The notes under the pieces are model-generated. The model made no database searches and was not told the DNA's origin. It saw only the letters and a program-made list of their open reading frames with translations. 64,000 bases of DNA from Rutidosis leptorrhynchoides (Eukaryota; Streptophyta; Magnoliopsida; Asterales; Asteraceae). The position numbers and the translations under genes were made by a program. Below, piece after piece: positions 25,321 through 35,603 of this stretch. The stretch spans positions 713,759,001-713,823,000 of the forward strand of contig NC_092333.1 of NCBI RefSeq assembly GCF_046630445.1. Reading direction: 5' to 3'. Within the stretch, counting starts at the first letter, position 1; the number at the start of each line of letters is the position of its first letter.

Positions 25321-25920
25321 GCCGAAGATATTAATCCTGCTTAGTCTGGTATAGCGGTGCTCCAGCTATCGGCTTTGGTTCATCGGTATACCTAGACAGC
25401 GAAGGTGCCACTATTATTATCGGAATACTTGAGAAAACTTGTTCCCAAAATATGATAGAGACGGCTTTTGACAAGGTTGACCCGGTGACCGATGTTAAAT
25501 TTTGGCCGACGAGGAGATATTCCTTTGTTACGTACTCCGACCATTCACTTGTTGATACGCCAGTGACCACTTTGAATGGCTTTCGGTGTTTAGCTGACCC
25601 ATTTTTGCGGGTTAGCCGATACACCGTGCTAACCGAACTTTTTTTTGGCCAAAGTCAAATCTTTCCAGCGTCCTCAAATGTAATTTAGCCCCGAACAAGC
25701 AAGTCACCATTTTTAAATGCAACAAATCAAGAAGGTTCAAGAGGTTTTGGTTATTGAGGGTGTAGGTGTCGTTGCCGAAGAAGAATACAATGGTATCGAG
25801 GTCGATGTGGATGTGTTGGGTGACAGAAGATGATTCGGGGTCCGGGCTGCAATTTGGCAATGTAGGTGTTGATATTATAATTGATTCTAACATTCATTGT
25901 ACCGAGGACCCTGCTTAGGT
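25321..25920 (+). pseudogene. RRM-like coding remnant, unidentified
   Basis: GC content rises and a plus-strand frame reads GATIIIGILEKTCSQNMIET, then VTDVKFWPTRRYSFVTYSDH and VTTLNGF. The pattern of a strand, a helix, an aromatic RNP1-like strand (RRYSFVTYS) and a closing LNG suggests an RNA-recognition motif. The longest open piece is 25452-25688. After a stop a Glu/Val/Asp-rich stretch follows (QEVLVIEGVGVVAEEEYNG). I do not recognise the gene. It could be a host gene fragment or part of an unidentified element. Minus-strand frames over it look like shadows. Confidence 0.35.
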
Positions 25921-26322
25921 CGAAGATGTTTTGGATTGTGTTGAAATATCGGGTGTCATTCCCTAGTAAACATATACATTGTTATTAATAAAGCCCCTAT
26001 TGATCGAACCTAAAACAGAAGTTTGATAAGAAACTGATAGTTATAGGTTTGAGTGCTTAATTTTAAGGTGAAAATAGATTGACTAATTGTTCTAACTCTG
26101 GCAATCGTGTAAACCCGATCGAAATCTAAAAATTCGTGAGGGCGTAAAACAATCAACCAGATTAACATACTCAATAAGACTGAGTCATTAATATATGAGA
26201 TGATCGAATTCAGACAGTGATCGGAATTCAATCAGAATATAAGTAAACTGACGTAATTTTTACTGAGTAAGTTTACAATATCAGAGTTGTTGCAAATGAA
26301 TAGTCCAATGGGGTATTTATAG

Positions 26323-26685
26323 ATGGGAAAGCTTGTTATTCACATGACTGGCGTGGCACGCGTACCATTTGTGAGTGTAACAAACTGCCGTAACAATATC
26401 GCCCCAAGAAGGATAAACAGAAGAATAAGGATCGATCATCATGTGTTACGGGACGAAGATGAAGGTGGTACTTCGGATGTTAATCATCAAGGTTTTTCTC
26501 AAGATTTGACGGACCGTGGGTTAATCCCACTGTATTTGGGTACCCTTATTAGTAGTAAGTCGGTCAATGTTCTTGCGTATTCCTTTACATCTAGGAAAGA
26601 AAAAGATGTTCGTGTTGATATAGAGGACGTAAAGACTTATCGGCCAGATGAAAGGAATCGTAAGGGTTATTCTAAAGCCGACTAA
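26323..26685 (+). CDS. Hypothetical 120-codon ORF
   Basis: An open frame rich in Arg, Asp and Lys, with RIDHHVLRDEDEGGTSDVNH, DLTDRGLIPLYLGTLISSKS and a charged C-terminus. A T-rich stretch that could be a 3' untranslated region follows. It has no membrane segment, recognised domain or visible partner. The first codons overlap a ggggtatttatag motif that would be a TATA box on the minus strand, so the true start could be later (MTGVARVPF is the next methionine). It could be a chance frame or a decayed transposon piece. Confidence 0.25.
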   Translation: MGKLVIHMTGVARVPFVSVTNCRNNIAPRRINRRIRIDHHVLRDEDEGGTSDVNHQGFSQDLTDRGLIPLYLGTLISSKSVNVLAYSFTSRKEKDVRVDIEDVKTYRPDERNRKGYSKAD

Positions 26686-27480
26686 TTCCGTTTTGTTTCA
26701 TTTGATGGTTTCGTTTTGCTTGTTGTATATTTTTCGGTTATGGTGTTTGCTTTTTTTTTCTTTATGACCCTTAGTCCCTTAAGTTTTGTTTATGTTCAGC
26801 TATTGTTCCCGGTTTAGGCTCGATTTGAGCTAGTTTGTTCTTACTCTGGTTTAGATGCATATTGAGCCTTTTCGTGCTTCACTTATGTATGGCTTATAGT
26901 TTTCTTACTCAATTTAGAGTACGAGTAATGAATATAATATTAATTTAAATTCTCCATAACACTCCCCTAAAAGGCCTCAACATTCTCAAAACATTACCAT
27001 AACAAACCTCATTTCACATAACAGTGTCATGCAAGTAAAATTTCCGTTACAACTACACGTCACTCATAAGTCATAATTCATGCTCACCATAACAAGTGGT
27101 GTAAACGTGATTAAAATGTTCATGAAGGTAATTGAAGAGTTATTTTCCATACTCTCAATTCTCAATATGTAGTTTCTGACCATGTAGTGTAGCCTTCAAA
27201 ATTACTCAAGACATTGACTTATCGAAATATGAGATAACATTTAGAAGGATACGAGGTCAATTGTGTACCAAACATTCACCCCATTATTTAACCATCATTA
27301 TGTACCAATTTAGTAGGATACCGGGACAATCTAATTCAATTTTGTTTTTTCTATTAAAATTTTTAAAAACCAAACAAATCGAACCGAATAAATTGAGAAT
27401 CGAAAATCGAACCGATGAACAACCTTCGGTAGAGATAACCAATTATATCGTTATCTATTACTTCACACGAAACTATTTGG
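26686..27480. other. No gene seen
   Basis: T-rich sequence followed by AT-rich sequence. The 76-codon frame at 27261-27491 has no recognisable pattern and ordinary AT-rich composition. Confidence 0.4.
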
Positions 27481-27790
27481 GGGCAGGGTAGGCGCCCGCC
27501 CCCAGTGGATTTGCAAATTTCAGTGTAAAAATTTTGGGTTTTTCGACTTTGCCTCCGGTGAATTTTTTGTTTTTTGCCCCAAAACCTTCAAATTTCCCCA
27601 AAAATTTTTCAACTCTTGCTCCAAAACCTTCAAAGTTTGCCCAAAAATCTTCAAATTTTGTCAAAAAAACCTCCATAATTTGCCTAAAAACCTCAATTTT
27701 TTGCCTCAAAACCTCCAAATTTTGCCCCAAAAAATTGCTACGATTTTTTTTTCCCCGTGAAAAAAATCTTACTTCCACCACTGTTCACAC
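27481..27790 (-). repeat. Degenerate tandem repeat with GC-rich flank, probable DNA-element relic
   Basis: Nine or so imperfect 21-25 bp units built on ttttgccccaaaaccttcaa run from about 27560 to 27740. On the minus strand the block opens with agtggtggaagtaagatttt and closes with cactgggggcgggcgcctac, which I associate with a plant DNA-transposon-derived repeat. Repeating Phe-Gly-Ala-Lys frames on both strands (27473-27812) follow from the tandem structure and are not called as genes. Confidence 0.5.
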
Positions 27791-28415
27791 GTATCATCAA
27801 TTAAATGTCTAATTTGGAAATCTAAAGGCCATAAATCTAGCCCCTCTAACAAAAAAAGTTATGAGTTCAAGTTCATGCGTAAACATTTATATGTATTGAG
27901 TTTGTCTTTAATAAATATCTAATTTGAAAATGCACATAATTTTACAATCGTGTGGTACGCAATTGAACCTTTTGTTAGACCAAAACAGAGGGATACGGAA
28001 GAAGTATTTGCATTTAAAAAATATATAAGTTTGTTCTCAAGAATCTTGTAAGTTCAGATTGTTCAACTTTCAATAACCATTGACCCAAGTATAACAGAGA
28101 TCATGTTAGGCTATACGTTATGAAACATTGGATTATTGGAAGCTACGATAAAACTATAAAACCTTAATATAAAACTTTTTAAAAAATCTTATTCATATCA
28201 ATCAATGATCACATGTCGATTAAGACCACTACCAACCGAAAATTGCCTCATTTATTGAATCATATTTCTAACAACGTATTTAGTTTTAACTTCTAAATTG
28301 AGTGTTCTTTAATCCATTAAATTAACAAACAACATACATTGTCTGTACTTTACACGTGCCGAGAGGATGAAGATAGTGAGATCATGTGTTGGTTTTTATT
28401 TTTTATATTCGTGCT
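27791..28415. other. No gene seen
   Basis: Ordinary AT-rich sequence up to the target duplication of the first SINE. Confidence 0.4.
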
Positions 28416-28429
28416 TAACATATAGTGAA

Positions 28430-28570
28430 TTTTTTTTTTAAAGACAAACTCACACACATACCCAATACTAATACGAATATATACACAAAGAAATGTCCCA
28501 AGCAAGACTCGAATCCCAACTTCAAGGTTGTAAGGGTGAACTCGATACCGCCAAGCCATTGACTCTTTGG
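28430..28570 (-). mobile_element. tRNA-derived SINE, minus strand
   Basis: On the minus strand an A-box-like tggcttggcggt (28547-28558) is followed by a B-box gggattcgagtc (28506-28517), then a T-rich-on-plus tail (a poly(A) tail on its own strand) at 28430-28439. taacatatagtgaa at 28416-28429 and taacatatcgtgaa at 28571-28584 form a 14-bp target duplication with one mismatch. Length (141 bp), internal promoter and tail fit a short plant SINE mobilised by LINE enzymes. Confidence 0.75.
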
Positions 28571-28808
28571 TAACATATCGTGAACTTTTGATTTAAATTT
28601 TTCATAATACTTGTATGTATATATGTATTAATGTACACGAGACGAACTAATCGATATAAGGTTGAACAATGTTAAGAGAAATCACTTTGTATTGGGTTCG
28701 AAATTATTAGTAATTTTAGTATACATTTTCATTACAATTCACGTCGGTAAACCACCATACAATAATATCAACATATAAATATAATGTAATGTAATGAGTG
28801 GTTGATTT

Positions 28809-29051
28809 AACCAGGCAAACTTGCCTGAGTAGCCACCGAGTTGTCCAATGAAACACATCAGCCGAGTTCAATTCCTGGCTATGTCAAATTGTTCAAAATG
28901 AGAGTGTGACTAGAGGGTGCGAATAATGCGCAATTCACCCGGTATCAGGTATCGCGCTCGGGGGGCTTGATTACCTCATATTTTACCTTTTATGGGGAAG
29001 CCAATGTGCTCGTTCATAGTAGGGTTTCCTTGCTTACCATAAAAAAAAATT
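28809..29051 (+). mobile_element. tRNA-derived SINE, plus strand
   Basis: A-box-like tgcctgagtagcc (28822-28834) and B-box-like gagttcaattcctgg (28864-28878), a body with ggtgcgaataatgcgcaatt, then ttttatggggaagcc and an A-rich tail at 29041-29049. The 12 bases agtggttgattt occur exactly at both sides (28797-28808 and 29052-29063). The layout resembles the Au-type SINEs of angiosperms. The exact duplication suggests a fairly recent insertion, only about 240 bp from the other SINE. Confidence 0.85.
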
Positions 29052-29063
29052 AGTGGTTGATTT

Positions 29064-30066
29064 TTAGTTTCAAACAAATATTTAAGGCCCAATCGGGCAA
29101 TATTGACTTGGGCCACAAGCCCATCAAATAATTGTTTGCCATATAATTATGACGGAAGCCTCTTTATTGGTTATACCAACACAAAGCATTTTTTTTTTTG
29201 TTCAGGTTTCTATAGACTACACATTTGAAGTTGCAACATGATTCATCAACTTTCCATGGGTTGATGGATAGCCGCTGTGTGTTGGATGTAATGTACTCTA
29301 ATTCTATCAGTAAAACAACTTCGAAGATATATTACGTTAAGGTGCAAATTAAGACCATGTCCCACGTTGTAAATTAAAATAAATAAATGTTCATACTTTT
29401 ATGCAAAGTTATCTATTGATAGTCCTTATTTCTAAAATAAACGTAACTTTAAAGGTTATGCTTAAGATTTTAAGACATGTTTAATTTTGTTGTAACTTGT
29501 AAATAACCACTAACTTCCTAAAAACTACTTAACTAACCATAATGTAGTATCACTTAAGCTTAGAATATTTTCTTACGCACAGTCATAAGGTCTATGTCTA
29601 GATTTTTTTATAAAAGATTACATGGATCATCTCCAATAGACTTAAAAGTGCACGTATATGATCTATATCTCTAACGTCCATTAAAAAGTTACGTTAACTC
29701 TAACTATATGCAAAACACGTAAGTGTGAAAATGTAATTTTATTAATTCGTTCTTGATCGGTCGTTTTTTGATAGGGTTATTTACATGTTAAAGTAATAAA
29801 CTTTTCAGTGTTTAGATGAAAAAATAGTTACTTTGATGTGTTTTTGATGCTTGACACGTTAGATCGATTTTTGGGCTAAAGATGTTGAAAAGTGATGCTT
29901 TTACAAATCGTGCGTGCTGTTACAATTTCAACCATAATTTACTCATGCAAAGTCGGAATTAAGTGTAGGGGCGGAGCCATAAAATCTTATCACTGGTAGC
30001 ACAAAAAACAATATGTTTCTTTTCTTACGTTAATTTGTTACAATTTTTTTTATATTACCAAACACT
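29064..30066. other. No gene seen
   Basis: AT-rich sequence. aaggcccaatcgggc and cttgggccacaagccc near 29090-29125 contain GGGCC-type words common in plant promoters, but no coding region follows that I recognise. Confidence 0.35.
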
Positions 30067-30075
30067 TAAAACTAT

Positions 30076-30256
30076 GGGAGGTGATCCTCACACACTAGTT
30101 TTTGATCCATCTACATTTTTGACTCATGAAGTCACAATTATACTCCTAAATTTATATAGGGAATTGAATTTATATTATTATTCTAAGTATAATTAAGGAT
30201 ATAATAGTAAATTAGGGGTAGATGAATCAAAAAGTGGTGTGTGAGGATCACCTCTC
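30076..30256. mobile_element. Mutator-type MITE
   Basis: A 181-bp element with inverted ends about 38 bp long. The left end begins gggaggtgatcctcacacac (30076-30095) and runs to tgatccatctac; the right end, read on the other strand, begins gagaggtgatcctcacacac and runs to tgattcatctac. The nine bases taaaactat occur exactly at 30067-30075 and 30257-30265, the typical Mutator duplication length. No coding capacity. Confidence 0.85.
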
Positions 30257-30265
30257 TAAAACTAT

Positions 30266-30440
30266 GGGTGTGAATGAGCCGAGCTACTCGAGCTTGGTGA
30301 ATTATAAACGAGCCGAGCTCGAGACCACGGCAAATTTAGGAAATTCTTAAAATTACTTTTGCGAGCCGAGCTACACCCCTACTTAAAACACTAAACATCG
30401 TTGGCAAATTTAGGAAATTCTTAAAATTACTTTTGAATTT
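30266..30440. repeat. Direct repeat within a gagccgagct-bearing repeat
   Basis: About 33 bp starting caaatttaggaaattcttaa occur twice (about 30329-30361 and 30403-30435), 74 bp apart. gagccgagct words occur before and between the copies, and gggtgtgaatgagccgagct / gagccgagctacacccct look like inverted ends of a small element partly duplicated in tandem. Confidence 0.5.
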
Positions 30441-30516
30441 TTTTTTTACATGACTCAAAAAACACGGCTATACTTGCACACTTTACTGGCCAAAGGGCTT
30501 TTTATTTTATTTTATT

Positions 30517-30519
<3 letters not shown>

Positions 30520-30601
<82 letters not shown>
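30520..30601. repeat. (AT)n microsatellite
   Basis: About 40 TA units, closely followed by adjoining A and T runs at 30619-30647. The minus-strand Tyr-Ile frame is an artefact. Confidence 0.95.
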
Positions 30602-30603
<2 letters not shown>

Positions 30604-30647
30604 TATACATTGCCAAATAAAAAAAAAAATTTTTTTTTTTTTTTTTA

Positions 30648-31198
30648 TGGATTCTCGATTTCAGCTTTAAATTAATAATAAGGGATGTTTCAGTGTTGTG
30701 CATAAATTAGATGGTACAAGATGGTTACACAGTATATAATTAGACCATCCTTTATGCAAAGCCCAATAGAAATTATTGTGTCCAGCCCCATTCACTGGTG
30801 CATTGGCCACCATTCTTCACAAGGTGGCTACGCCTCTGATTAAGTGAATCAAAAGGCCAGACGTCGGCAACTTAAAGAACTACAATCTTCGTTTTGATTA
30901 GTTTTGAGATTCGGAACTGATAACGAGATGGAGACAGAACAATGGCTGAACAGAATGCATCAAAAAACAATTTACTTGGGCTAAGAGTTTATGCCGTTAA
31001 AGTGGGCTGTTACATCTGGGTCAACCTGGGCCTAGATTAGTCATTGGGCCAGACTGATTCTATTTCATTGTTGATTATTAATCAAGAAATTATTGATTGG
31101 AGCCCAAACATCATCAAAATAATCTGGGCCATGGATCTAAATTGGTGGCTATAGCTTATAGGGTGTACGCACCAAAAATGCATGTGTCACACAATTGA
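30648..31198. other. No gene seen
   Basis: Mixed sequence with several gggcc/ggccc words (30980-31130) but no recognised gene; ends at the left border of element H. Confidence 0.35.
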
Positions 31199-33149
31199 TG
31201 TAAAGATCCGTCCTAATCCATAAGAACGAATACAATAACATATGATTACATCGCGAGGTATTTGACCTCTATATGATACATTTTACAAACATTGCATTCG
31301 TTTTTAAAAGACAAATTTTCTTTACATCGAAAATTGACAGGCATGCATACCATTTCATAATATCCACTATCCAACTATAAATTGACTTAATAATAATCTT
31401 TAATGAACTCAATGACTCGAATGCAATGTTCTTCGAAATATGCCATGAAAGACTCCAAGTAATATCTCGAAAATGAGCAAACGCACAGCGGAAGATTTCT
31501 TTCAATCCTGAGAATAAACATGCTTTAAAGTGTCAACCAAAAGGTTGGTGAGTTCATTAGTTTATCATAATCATTCATTTCCATCATTTTAATAGACCAC
31601 AAGAATTTCATTTCCAGTTCTCATAAATATACGTCCCATGCATAGAGACAAAAATCATTCATATGGATTGAACACCTGGTAACCGACATTAACAAGATGC
31701 ATATAAGAATATCCCCTATCATTCCGGGAAATCATTCGGACATGATAAAAACGAATTCGAAGTACTAAAGCATCTGGTACTTTGGATGGGGTTCGTTAGG
31801 CCCAATAGATCTATCTTTAGGATTCGCGTCAATTAGGCGTGCACTAATTCTCAAAATTAGTGACGTTCCCTAATTCTTAGGTTACCAAGCAAAAAGGGGC
31901 ATATTCGGCTTCGATCATTCAACCATATAATGTAGTTTCGATTACTTGTGTCTATTTCGTAAAACATTTATAAAAATTGCGCATGTATTCTCAGCCCAAA
32001 AATATAAAGGGTAAAAAGGCAAATGAAACTCACCATACTGTATTTCGTAGTAAAATACATATAACATCATTGAACAAGTGCAAGGTTGGCCTCAGATTCA
32101 CGAATCTAAATTAAGTATATATATTTATATGTTGGTCAAAATTTGTCTTAACAAATTAGGTCAAGTCATAGTGTATCTCAATCCTAATGCTCGAGACTAA
32201 TATGCAAAGGTCAACAAAAGTCAATTTGACTCAAAATGATTTCCAAAATCTATACATGATTAATATGTAGTTTAAATATCGTCGTTTTATATTTTTAAAT
32301 ATTTTTAAAAGATTTATTAGAGTAAATAATATAATTCATTTATTAATAAATAAAAATTTTTATATTAAAATTTATATAATAAAATATACTTTTATATATA
32401 TTAAGTAATAAAATTTATAGAGTTCATTTAATATCAAAAAAATATTATTATGATAGGTTTTATTAAGGTAATTATATTATTTGTATTACATATTTATTTG
32501 ATAAAATAACATTGATAATATTAATAAGTAAAAATTGTATTATTTTGTAATAATAATTATTATTATTCTATTAACAAAAATTTCAATATTTATATTTACT
32601 AAAAATAATATTATGATAAAATGATAACTCTAATTATGATAACTTTAATATTTACGATACTTTTTAATATTAACTTTAAAATAATAATTTTATTTAAAAT
32701 GATAATAATAATGATATTTCATAATAACAATGACATTTCTATTAAAATGATAATTTTTGTTAAAATAATAGTTTTAATATTAACGATACTTTTAATAATA
32801 ATATTAATGATAAAAATAATAAGAACGATAATTTTATCTAAATCAATATCTTACATTATTTTAATTTCACCATGATACTCATACTCATTATTTCCTAATC
32901 GATTCGTCTAATAGCTTTTAATCGTCTATTATATCGTGTTCATGTTAATAATAATAATAGTAATCATAATTATTAGGTGTTACTAATATTAGTTTCTAGT
33001 TATAATAATACTAATGTTAATAAATATTACGATAATATTAATGATAATACTAATTATAACTTTAACGATAATTAGCAGTCTATTCTGGTAAAAAGATGTT
33101 ATTCCGCTTCAGAGTCTCATTGAATCTACTCCCTGGTTCACTTAATGAA
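31199..33149 (-). repeat. Element H LTR, left part
   Basis: Minus-strand LTR sharing with C the words cattacatcgcgaggta-like (31245), acaggcatgcatac, gcacagcggaagatttcttt, ggattcgcgtcaattagg and gtattctcagccc. The 32280-33060 part is dominated by AT/AAT-type low-complexity sequence, which explains an 84-codon Ile-rich frame at 32621-32875. Confidence 0.7.
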
Positions 33150-35231
33150 TGTAAGACCCGTGTAATTATTGTAAATAATGTATAGAAGTTAACTTTGTTG
33201 TGGGATTGGTTTTATATTTCAAAAGGAGCTAGGAACCAGTTTCTGCCCATTTGCGCGCCGCGCGGCCTAATGGCGCGCCGCGCAAAATCGTGCAGACAGC
33301 CCCTCTTGTTTATTTAAATTTAAATCAAGGGCATTTTGGGAAATTCACTTCAAGGCCGACTTTAAGGCTTGGTTCAGTTGTTTGGGAGCTCATTTACTCC
33401 CCTTTTCACCAACCTTATCTTCCTAATTCAATTCTAGAGAGAGAAGTGAGTTCTAGAGAGAGAGATCCCATTTTGGAGAAGAAGAAGAAGGTTTCTTGCT
33501 AAAGTCCAAGTTCTAAAGTTGTTCATCTCGTCAATTGCTACATCTTGATAGTTGTGGTATGCCTTAACTTTCAATTCTTGTTTTGATTTTGTGTATGGGT
33601 TAGGGTTTGTGTTAAAGATGAACATTAAGACCCATTTTAAGTAAATTGGGTGTTCTTGGGTAATTTGGATCATGTAGACTCAATTATGTGTAAGCTAGGG
33701 TTTTAAATGTATAAATTGTTGTTATGAAACCCTAATTGGCTAGTAAGTTGTTAGAACACCTTGAGGAAGTGTAAATGGGTGTGATTTGGGCATAAATGAC
33801 CCAAAAATGGGTGTGTTGACTTTTATCGAGTCAAATGGGTCAAAATGGACCAAGATGGGTCAATATTAGTGTTTTGTGCTAAAACCTAGTGTTCTATTGT
33901 GCGTGAAGGCCATGAGTGCCAAGTGTTAGGGTTTTTGGTGAAAACGACCCAATTTAGGGTTAGTTGTCAAAATGGGTCAAGATGACCTAGGATGGTGTGT
34001 GTTATGAGATTAGACCAAGTTGATTGATTAATTATGCTTGTGAAATAGGTACGTTACCTTGGAATTCAAGCTTGGTTTAATAATCACCGAAGGCATAAGG
34101 TGAGTGGAATAATTATGCGTATGTGTATATAATGTATTTATTTGTGTTGCACGAATGTGGTATTGTCGCGGTGTTTAAGACACCACATTCTAAGTAACGA
34201 GTAGCATTGTCGCGGTGTTTAAGACACTACTCATGGTATGATTGACTTGTGGTATTGTCGCGGTGTTTAAGACACCACAATGTCATGGGAGTGGAAGTGT
34301 CGCGGTGATTAAGACACCACTCATTGTATCGAATGAAGTGTGGATTCGTCGCGGTGTTTAAGACGCCACATTGTTGTAAGGGTGAGTTAGTCGCGGTGTT
34401 TAAGACATCACCCGGGGACTAGTGATTACGCGGTGTGTAAGTAACACTAGTGGACGTTATGAACTCCAACGGTCTTGTAAGTACCGCTTCCCGTGTTCGA
34501 ATTGGTTAACCAAGGTTATGTGAATTATGTATTGGAAGTATTAATCTATGAATCGTATGCTATTGTACTATTAGCTACTTGTGGGATTGTAAATTATTGG
34601 TATATGCTTATTAATGTAGCATGCTTGATGAATTGTTAAACTCGAATATGATGTTGTGTAAGTGATGCGAGTAAGTAGATTATATATGTGTATGTATAAT
34701 TATTGTGCTCACTAAGCTTTGCTTATCCTCTCGTTGTTTACCTTTTTATAGGTTCGTGTGTGGATAAGGGTAAGGGCATTACCTTGGATTGAGTTTCCCG
34801 CTTCGATGATTAGGAAGCACTTTTGGGTTATGGCTTGGAGTTTGACCGAGACTTGGGTAGTTTAACCCCAAACACCATGCTCGTTGTGTCGTTTGGCAAT
34901 TAAACTTTTTGTGGTCGAAACTCTAATTTGTATTAAACATTGTATTTTAAACTTAGTGGCGTTTTGGGCACGTGTGGGCCCCACCTTGTAAAACTTGTTC
35001 ATACCTTAGTTATGTGCTAGTTTTACATATATGAATGTATGGTTAAAAGCGTTTTGGTTAAATATGCCGGGAACACGTTCATCTTTTTCGCATTTAAACT
35101 TTTCGGCAACAGCAGGGGTTTGGCGCGGCGCGCGGCCCTTTTGGCGCGGCGCGCCGATGGCCTGGAACAACAATTTTTTTTTTTGTTTGAAATTTCGTCG
35201 TGTTTGGTCGGTTACGGTTTGGGTTGTTACA
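33150..35231 (+). repeat. Element I 5' LTR
   Basis: Contains near its start two copies of gcgcgccgcgc (33253-33263, 33273-33283) and near its end two inverted copies gcgcggcgcgc (35123-35133, 35144-35154). A pyrimidine/GA-rich region (33410-33500) follows the first pair, and an array of stem-loops lies at 34153-34451. The middle is rich in tgggtca/gaccca words. Confidence 0.95.
34153..34451 (+). repeat. Array of seven stem-loops in LTR of I (5' copy)
   Basis: Seven units, 38-50 bp apart, share a constant 11-base loop close to gcggtgtttaa. Each is flanked by its own self-complementary arms. Outer arms: gaatgtgg/ccacattc, gagtag/ctactc, ttgtggt/accacaa, gagtgg/ccactc, tgtgg/ccaca, gggtga/tcaccc and actagtg/cactagt. 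The inner stem also varies: tgtc/gaca in most units, cgtc/gacg in unit 5, ttac/gtaa in unit 7. Pairing is preserved while the sequence changes. The 3' LTR holds the same array at about 41038-41336. Confidence 0.85.
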
Positions 35232-35233
35232 AG

Positions 35234-35249
35234 TGGTATCAGAGCATGG
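35234..35249 (+). other. Element I primer-binding site
   Basis: tggtatcagagcatgg two bases after the LTR, the initiator-methionine-tRNA type. A 350-bp leader without a recognised feature follows up to the gag-pol start. Confidence 0.88.
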
Positions 35250-35603
35250 TCTAAGGGATTTAGGTGACTTGAGATAGGCGCCTAGACTTAGACTTTTGTG
35301 TGTGCATTGTGCGGACTTATAGGACTTTGGGTCGGACCGGGTCTTGGTTAGCGCATAGGTTTATATGAACTAATCATGCGTTATTGTTTGTGTTGTATAG
35401 CAATCATCGAGCGAAATGAACGTTGTACTAGCGAGTTAACGCGACGTGCTCGTGTAGTAATGATTAGCTACCCTTACTACGGGTGCAAATCGTGTCAAAC
35501 AAGCGATGTACGACGATTGACGAGCGAGATGGAGTGGTATGGTGTATATGTATATATGTGTCATGTCTTTAGTTTCGTTGTTTAATCTTTTCCGTTTTAT
35601 AGA

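Noticed and set aside
33251-33502. 83-codon ORF duplicated at 40136-40387
   Set aside because: LTR sequence of element I; begins in the GC-rich palindromic words and shows no domain.
34153-34451. CRISPR-like array of a constant word with variable spacers
   Set aside because: Constant word is short, the spacers pair with each other across it, and the locus is inside a plant LTR; an array of stem-loops explains it.
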